Assembly (NCBI GenBank): GCA_036971715.1
Contig: JAVHJL010000013.1
Coordinates: 868,001 to 932,000 of the forward strand
Reading direction: 5' to 3'
DNA length: 64,000 nucleotides
Origin: Arthrobotrys musiformis
Lineage: Eukaryota; Ascomycota; Orbiliomycetes; Orbiliales; Orbiliaceae
The notes under the pieces are model-generated. The model did no database searches. It worked only from the letters and a program-made list of their open reading frames with translations, and had not been told where the DNA came from. The position numbers and the translations under genes are program-made. Shown piece by piece: positions 57,201 through 64,000 of this stretch (the first letter of the stretch is position 1; each line of letters opens with the position of its first letter).

Positions 57201-59926
57201 GACATCATGAGGGGGCGCGAGAGCAAGGCGGATAGATTGAATGCGATGATCATGTGCAGCGGTAAAATGGTAGGTTCCCTGCTTTTATCCCTCTCAGAAA
57301 CGCAGAATAGGTTTCTAACAAAAGTTCATCTAGGTTTTGATGGATCGTTTCCTTACGAAGATGAAGGCCGACGGCCACCGTGTGCTTATTTTCAGTCAGA
57401 TGGTCAACATGTTGGACCTTCTCCAAGAGTATCTTACCCTTCGCGGCTTTTCGTACCAGCGTATCGACGGAACCGTCACGGCTGGCAACCGCAAGGTCGC
57501 CATTGATAGGTACAACGCGCCCGGTAGCGAAGACTTTTGCTTCTTGCTCAGTACGCGTGCCGGAGGTTTGGGAATTAACCTGACCTCTGCTGATACCGTC
57601 ATTATCTTTGATTCCGACTGGAACCCGCAAGCCGATCTTCAGGCTATGGCTCGTGCTCATCGTATCGGCCAGAAGAACCACGTCATGATTTACCGATTCG
57701 TGTCGAAAGATACGATCGAAGAGGAAGTTCTCGAACGTGCCCGCGTCAAGCTACTTATGGAGTATGCTGTCTATATGGGTATCACCGATTCTACTCTCAC
57801 AGATAAGGTCAAGAAGAATTCGAAGAACCTATCACAGGCAGAACTCGCAAACGTTCTCGCTGCCCGAGCTCACAAGATATTTGAAGGTGACAAGGATAAG
57901 CAGAACCAGAAGAAGCTTGAGACGCTTGATATTGAGGACTACTTGCAGCACGCGGAAGATCACGATACCGACGCACAAGGTGCATCTCTAATCAGGAACG
58001 AGGGTGGAGAGGCGTTCCAAGAACTCCTCAAGCAGTTTGAGGTCACTGATATTGATGTCGATTGGGACAGTGTCCTCCCGCCCGAGCAGCTCGAAGTTCT
58101 TCGAGCAGCTGAAAAGGTGAAACAGGACGAGGAGTTTTTACAGGAGCAAATCCAAGCAAACGCGAAGAGAGTCCGAAGACCGATGAACGGCATCAACGAA
58201 TCCGATAGCAGTGGATCCGAGAAAGCTCCCGCTCGCAGTAGACGTGGTGCTCCCAAGAGGCGCCGTCCCGAATCCCGACGACGTGAAGAGACTTCCGACG
58301 AAGAGGGGGAGATCCCAGATCCTTCCCGTCCTCTCGTTGAACGCGAAGTCCGAAACCTTTACAACGCGTTTGTCAGGTACGGTCTCGTCGATGACCGATA
58401 CACCGAGATTGTCAAGGATGCGAAACTGCAAGACCGAGACCGTGAGGTCATCGTTTCAACGATCAAAGAAATTGTTCGCCTGAGCGAGGAGGCTGTCAAA
58501 GCACACGAAGCGGCGCAGAAGGAAGGAGGCGCCACTCGAAAGGACAAGAAGGCCATTCTGTTTGAGTACCAAGGAGTCAAGGACATCAACGCTGAGAAGG
58601 TTACTCAGATTCCTGATTTCTTACGCGTTCTGAGAACCGCTATCTCTGGTTGCCCGAACCCCCTGGAATTTAGGATTGCAACCGCGAAGGTGAAGACCGA
58701 AAAATGGAGCTGTGAGTGGGGTGCCAAAGAGGATGGCATGCTTTGTCTCGGTATCGATCGTTATGGTTACAAAAACTGGGTACCGATCAGAGATGATCCC
58801 GAGCTCGGTCTGCAAGACAAGATGTTTTTGGAAGAGCACAGAGTCGACAAGAAGGCAGAGCGCGTCAAGGGTGCAGCCAAGCTGTCTCCCGGAGCTGAAC
58901 ATTTGAGCCGAAGGGCCAACTACTTGCTCGGGCTCTTGAAGGACCAACAAGAGAGGGCCGCCCAGCAGCAAGCTGCTGCTACCGCCCGCTACCAGAGAGG
59001 CAACCGAAATAGTAATTCGGCATCGCCAATCCCCGGGAAGGCTCGGAAGGGAGTCAAGCCTGTTGGTGCTATTTCTAAGAAGCGTCCGATGGCGGATCGC
59101 GATGGCGGTGATGAATCCCCTTCGAAGCGGCCAAAGAATGGCAAGACGGATAAGAAGGAGGTACAGAAGAACGGTATTCTCAACTACTACGGGAAGAAAG
59201 AGAACACGAGTACTTCATCGCTCAAGAAACATCGACGAGAATCGGACGTATCCAGGGATGACGCGACCCCCAGCAAGAAGCGACGTGATGACGAAAAGAA
59301 GTCCTCCCATCCTGACAAGCACTCTAAAGACCATCATTCCAAGGATCACCACCCTAAGGATAACCATCATCACCACAAGGCTAACGGAAGCACGAAGAAC
59401 GGCGTCAAACGCAAGTCGCACGAACGCGACGAGCCTAACGGGTCGGCATCGAAGGGATCGCACGGAGCGAGTGGCTCACCCCCGCCGAAGGCTGCGACAA
59501 CCACAGCTCGGGCTGAAGTAAGTTAACTGTCAAAGCACCTACTACACTGCTCAATTACTAATTTTCTATTTGTAGGATTACATGTGGGGCATCAGAGACA
59601 CTTTGAAGAAATTGCAAAAACTGGATCGGGACGAGCAAGAGCACCGAGCCTACGCCATCTCTATCAGGAAGGGGCTTATGGATGCCGGCGAGTACATCCG
59701 CGACGTTCTTGCAATGCGTGCTCGAACCCCAGGTCCCGCCCGCGACGAACTAGAGTTGGAACTTTGGGAAGTTGTTGCCCGCCATTGGCCACACCGCGAA
59801 AAACGAATGCCCGGGGACACCTACCGACGAATGTACAAAAAGTATCAGGATCGTATTACTCAGATGAAGGCCAAGGACGGCCAAGGGTCCGACGGGGCAG
59901 CTCCACCTGGTTCAGCCTCTAAATAA
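54228..59926 (+). CDS. chd1: Chromodomain-helicase-DNA-binding protein Chd1
   Basis: Eight exons, 54228-54689, 54755-54784, 54865-54988, 55380-55726, 55816-56086, 56146-57269, 57334-59517 and 59576-59926, join in frame to 1630 residues. An acidic Ser/Glu/Asp N terminus precedes two chromodomains (about 270-345 and 390-430; the second has LVKWRTITYDNCTWE, formed across a splice). The SNF2 motor follows: DEMGLGKT (about 501-508), VDEAHRLKN (about 613), then helicase C with STRAGGLGINLTSAD and ARAHRIGQ (about 850-890). The SANT/SLIDE DNA-binding part is next, then a His/Lys-rich linker, and a C-terminal helical domain of the CHCT type (DYMWGIRDTLKKL...YRRMYKKYQDRI). Chd1 spaces nucleosomes over transcribed genes in the nucleus. 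All expected domains are intact. Confidence 0.97.
55050..55300 (+). repeat. About 20-bp minisatellite inside a chd1 intron
   Basis: Roughly ten variant copies of a unit like CTCTCCATCTTCCATCACA occupy most of the third intron (54989-55379, 391 nt). Variants differ at a few positions (CTT/CCA, TTTCATC). The intron is the longest in the gene; all others are well under 100 nt. Confidence 0.9.
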
Positions 59927-61334
59927 TCACGACACGCCTTCTCACCTTCACTAGCATCATCATCACACTCTTCTTCTTCTTCGATCATACAATCCTCCTC
60001 TTCCTAGCTCGGTTTCTTTTTTCTTTACACCAAAACACCACTGCAAAGAAAACATTTGAGCGTTCTGTTATTTCACAACAGGTGCATACGGGGACTGGCG
60101 TTAAAAATGCTTACGTTTTACTTCTGGCTATGAAGTATTATGCCATAAATTCTCTTTACTGTTTTTTTTTTTTTTTTGCCAAATGCTCTTTCTATCGCAT
60201 TCATGGTCTGTTATTATACACGGGAGTCTATGCTTTGTTTTCATCTTTGTCCTTCATGTTCGGCCGAGCTTTCTGCCTCAGCCACATCTAGCCACAGGAA
60301 CGATCCCCATTCCGAGTGCTTTCTACCTCTCCGCTTTTTTCCAGCTTCATTAACTTCTCTCTATTCACGGCATCGAGATGAAGGACTACATTGCATAGCC
60401 TACTTTATTTATTAATTACGTTATTCTAACGCGTCCACGAAGAACCAAAATTCAGCTGTTTTTCGCGCTTTTTTCGTCTTACTTTTTTTCCCACTTCTTA
60501 TACAATGCTGCTTTCTTCGTTATTGCCAATCGAATCATGGGGGACCTGCTTCTTCGTTTTTGCAAGTCGATGAGCACTTTTTTCGCAATTGCATATAGAT
60601 ACTTCGCCCCTTGTTCTGCAAAGCTTTCCCTCCTCCCTTCTCTATTCTCTTGTTACTCCGCCTCTTTATACATTCTCGTCACTCGACCACCCACACTCAC
60701 AAACCTCGATCCCGATATAAAAAACCTTAGGGGACAAGCATGATAGAAACGGAGGAGGGAAACCAAAAGTTGATCGCCAGTACAATTGCCCTATAACATA
60801 CCATAACTTTTTTTTACTTCTTCTTAATACTTTCCTTTCCTTTTCTTTATTGTATATTAACTTTTATTCTGATGGGCTCGGTGTTTCTTCTTGCTTTGCT
60901 GGGGGTTGTTATGTTAACTTTTTTACCTACCTACTTGTTTTAACTTCTTTATAGTGTGAAGTTTTTTTTTTAGTGGATATATTATACCCCTGTTATATAA
61001 TAGAAATGGGAGGGGGAAATGGGATTCTTTATGGTCCTGTTTTTCTTTTTGGATTGTATATGATGATGTGGGGATCTATGGATTACCTGCTGGTGTTTTG
61101 ATTTCTTTTGTAGGATTTGTAGGTGTGATGTGATGTAATGCTTGATCTAGGTCTATGGTGTTATAGTGCACGTGGACGATTTGTAGGAAAATTTTGACCT
61201 CGCTCGCGGTTTGGACTATGCTATGTATGTACTAGGATGCATATATACAACTCTTTTGGGGGTTTTTATAAAGGAAAAGAAAGGGTATAGTGCGGTATGT
61301 ACAGATTCTACAGATGCCTAGGTTTGGTGTATGT
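59927..61334. other. 3' flank of chd1 and of the AA9 gene
   Basis: T-rich converging flanks with a T run near 60160. Frames of about 70-80 codons show no motif. No gene is supported. Confidence 0.5.
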
Positions 61335-62510
61335 TTAGAGACATTGGGAGTACCAGGCGTTTGAGTAGGTGCATGTTCCTACGGCGCAGGTTGTGGGACC
61401 TGTCCAGCCGCTGCCACCGCACTGTGGGTTTGTTAGTGGGGTTCTTTATTTGGCTGGTTATGGGGGGTGGGGGCTTACCTGTCCATAGAGGGGTGCACCG
61501 GTACCGCTGGAGGCGGATGTGGTGGTTGATCTTGTGGTTGTGGTGGTTGTGGTGGTTGTTCTGGAGGTTGTCGGGGCTGTGGTGGCCGGGGTTGTGGTTC
61601 TGGTTGTTGTTGGGGCGGTGGTGGTGGTGGTGGAAGCTCTAGTTGTGGTTGTGGAGGCGGTGGTTGATCTGGTTGTTGTGGCTAGAGTTGTGGATTGCTG
61701 GCCACCGCTGCCGGAGCAGGTTGCTACCGCTGGTCCCGGGGCGCTGTAGGTGGATGGGACGAAGCCGTAGTAGAAGTCTGAGACGTAGATGTTGTTGTCC
61801 GTGGCCTTATACGCGCCTGGGAGTTTATACGTCGGCGAGCAGTTACCGCCCGGTCCGGTGATCTTAAGCTGGATGCAGCCGATGTAGAATTGCGCGCCGC
61901 CCAATGTTTGCGAGGCGTGGAGGGCGAGCATTTCGGAGCGGAGGAGGTATTCGCCCGAGGCTAGGTTCGTGGGGAGTTTGAAGGAGAATTTTCCGGCGTT
62001 GTTGGCGACGACTTCGTTGGCCCAGAGGCCGTTTACGTAGTCTAGTTCTTGGATTTTGAACCAGTCGCCTACTCCGGAGGCAGACTTGGCGGAGGTGAGG
62101 GGGCCTTGGAGGGAGTGGACGATTGGGCCGGGGTGGGTGGAGGTATCCCAGAGGACATCGATTGTGCTGTTTTATTTGTTAGTTTGGGTTATGGATATGG
62201 ATTAAGAGGGGGGGGTTAGGGGGACGGACTCTCCGGCGGCAGCATTGATGACGGCGACGTTTGTACCGTCGGAGCCGTTGACGTTGCAGGTTATGTCGTT
62301 GCTTGTGACATCTGTGACGGGGCTGTTCGATGGTGGCTTTTGAATAAATTAGTATATTGTTCTTGAGGGGGGTGTGGAAGGGGGACTTACCATTCGAATA
62401 CCGACTTCATAACCCGGGGAGACGCCGTTGACCCAGAATTGATGAAGATTCTGGTGGGCGAGGGCTTGAGCGAGCAGTGCCAGCGAGGGGAGGATGTATT
62501 TGGAGTACAT
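61335..62510 (-). CDS. AA9 lytic polysaccharide monooxygenase with a CBM1 cellulose-binding module
   Basis: Exons 62510-62391, 62336-62230, 62166-61479 and 61421-61335 join in frame to 333 residues. The signal peptide (MYSKYILPSLALLAQALA) ends exactly before His19, the N-terminal histidine of the copper His brace. The second brace residue is in STHPGPIVHS (about His87), and GGAQFYIGCIQL carries the Gln/Tyr pair near the copper. Next is a Thr/Ser-rich linker (about 225-295), then a CBM1: YGQCGGSGWTGPTTC..YSNAWYSQCL (about residues 303-333). The enzyme oxidatively cleaves cellulose outside the cell with an electron donor. Copper-site residues look intact. It points to plant cell wall use by the fungus; it stands alone here, with no other glycoside genes beside it. 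Confidence 0.95.
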
Positions 62511-64000
62511 CTTCGATTTTTTCCTATTTTTATAGAGATATAAATTGGTTTGGTTTATATCGTTTATGGGGGGTGAATGTCAAATCCACGGAAGAAATTC
62601 TCAAGTCAATCGAGAATTTGTAAATTAGATATTAGAAAATACAGAGAATATAAAAAGATGAATTGATGAACTATTTGTTAAAGGGTAGTTGAGGAGGGAA
62701 GTGGAAATGGAGGATCCTTTGGGGATATTTATATTACATTTGATCGTGGAGGGGATCTAGTACCTTTCGCTCGCCTGGGATTTTGGATCCGGGTTGAGAA
62801 CAGCCGAACGAGGGAAACATGGTTACGGTTTTGGATGTTGTGCCTGTCGATGGGTATCATCTGAAGAGATTTGTGGTTGAAACGTGCCAATGCGTCTCCA
62901 CGGATTTTTTACCGTGGGTTAGGCTAACCTTACTCGAAGTTCTCGTCAATTCATTCATTGATATGGGTTTAAAAAAAGCAAAGGGGGGGAACGCACGTAC
63001 CAGGCTTCTCGATCGATAATGGAAGTTCTTAGCATGATAACTATTGTTCCGTAAAAGGCGGCTCCTGTCATCCGTTAATCTCTACTGTGGAGATCTGGAG
63101 AGCATGGCAAAAAAAGGGCGACTCTTGAGACGTGGAAGGGGGAGTGTTAACTGTTTCAGCATTTTCTGCGGTGGATATTAGTTTGTGTGTTGTTGTCGGG
63201 TGGTGTTGGATTTCATACCCCTGGGTTTTGGGTATCAGATGGTGGAAGCGACGGGTGCGGACAGGGATGTTTGGCACCTTCGGGCCTGTGTTCCTGAGGG
63301 ACAGGGGTGGCCGGGTTGGATTTCCAGTTTTTTTCTCTAGAGGGGACGACCTTTTTGGGGTGTGGGCGTTCCATGGTTCGATTGTGTTAGATATCGATGG
63401 GAGGCTTATGATTAAGGGGACCGGAATATGTTGAATACCAAGATTGGACGATATGATATTTGTCGGTATTATATCCCGGTTCCAAGCCTGGTTTTTTGAG
63501 GTTTTGTGCTGGTGCGCAGTCTGCTAGGATCCTACTGTGTAGGCATTACACGTATATTAGTACTCGTGGCTTTTATATGCCCATGTATACATATGCGTAT
63601 GGGGATCATCTGATGGGATTGGGGCGGTCTTGGAGTCTTGGTAGACACTATTATTCCGTTTTTATTCTATAGAAAAGAATTGATATTGTATGATACGAGG
63701 TTTTGGGTGGAAATAGTGTATATTTGGTGATTATATTAGGGGTTCTTATTAGAATAATCTTAAAGGTGTTAGATTTACCAATATAATGGTTCTGGGCAGG
63801 GGCTTCTAACTTCCAGGTAGTAGTAACTGTAATTGATAGTTGAAGGGCTCGTAGATGTCTACCGTGATGGAGACTCGATGAGGTTGGAGAGAGTCGGTGA
63901 CACGGGAATATGTGTTGCCAGTGTCGTTTTTTGTGCATCCCAAAGCAGAAAAGCGAGCTTTCGCATCCTTCGCATTCTTTCATCCAACCTTTTCGATCCT
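62511..64000. other. Gene-poor right edge
   Basis: The first about 300 bases are the upstream region of the AA9 gene. A + frame of 100 codons at 63132-63434 and short frames nearby show no motif. The far edge may hold the start of a gene (listed at 63651-63983). Confidence 0.4.
63651..63983 (-). CDS. Possible exon or small gene of unknown product, near the edge
   Basis: A minus-strand frame begins MKECEGCESSLFCFGMHKK, with Cys/His spacing that faintly suggests a zinc-binding knuckle, and continues to a GTAAAT donor-like site near 63782. After that point the codons look non-coding, so the real exon would be about 63983-63783. It could be a first exon with the rest inside the window unrecognised, or chance. 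No family is assigned. Confidence 0.2.
   Translation of the reverse strand: MKECEGCESSLFCFGMHKKRHWQHIFPCHRLSPTSSSLHHGRHLRALQLSITVTTTWKLEAPAQNHYIGKSNTFKIILIRTPNIITKYTLFPPKTSYHTISILFYRIKTE

Noticed and set aside
61519..61749. Val-rich frame on the + strand
   Set aside because: Antisense to the Thr-rich linker of the AA9 gene.
63132..63434. 100-codon frame on the + strand near the right edge
   Set aside because: Trp/Gly/Val-rich without motif, and no leader or splice support.

Overview
The window is nuclear DNA of a filamentous ascomycete (Pezizomycotina). Supporting signs are short introns (about 45-390 nt) with GTAAGT/GTATGT donors, and genes typical of the group: a PalA/Rim20 pH-signalling protein, a CrzA-type zinc-finger factor, an AA9 lytic polysaccharide monooxygenase with a CBM1, an Egh16-like secreted protein, ankyrin and F-box proteins. 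Gene density is about one per 2.5 kb and most genes are spliced. I found no rRNA, tRNA, CRISPR array or intact transposon. The class cannot be fixed from the sequence alone.

Layout. (a) 1-7.7 kb is accessory: an ankyrin-VWA protein running off the left edge (-), a lectin-like beta-propeller gene (+), and a protein joining a long Lys/Glu/Pro repeat region to a trypsin-fold protease (-). (b) 9.3-21 kb holds a small Gly/Val/Thr-rich protein (-), palA (-, six exons), a short-chain dehydrogenase (-, with a probable GC-AG intron), an F-box gene with a doubtful neighbour (-), and ribosomal protein uS10/Rps20 (+). (c) 21.8-31.1 kb holds an intronless CrzA-like factor (-) with about 4 kb of gene-free upstream DNA, a steroid 5-alpha-reductase-type enzyme (-) divergent from a Pof1-like nucleotidyltransferase (+), and an Atx1-type copper chaperone (-). 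(d) 32.3-44.7 kb encodes surface or secreted products: a small cysteine-rich secreted protein, a 1297-aa kelch/single-TM receptor-like protein, a multi-TM protein and an Egh16-like protein with an apparent frameshift (all -). (e) 46-60 kb is housekeeping: Sem1/Dss1 (+), phosphoglycerate kinase (-, eight exons), a peroxiredoxin-like protein (+), an X-family DNA polymerase (-) and the chromatin remodeller Chd1 (+, eight exons). (f) 61.3-62.5 kb is a secreted AA9 enzyme with a cellulose-binding module (-); the rest is gene-poor.

Exon joins were set by reading both strands for splice consensus and checking that each join keeps the frame. Where exon lengths are given, the summed coding length is a multiple of three unless stated. 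The genes do not form one pathway. The best candidate for something undescribed is the left cluster, especially the repeat-protease fusion. The Egh16 frameshift, a strong nested hairpin at 42.4 kb and a minisatellite inside a chd1 intron are also worth checking.
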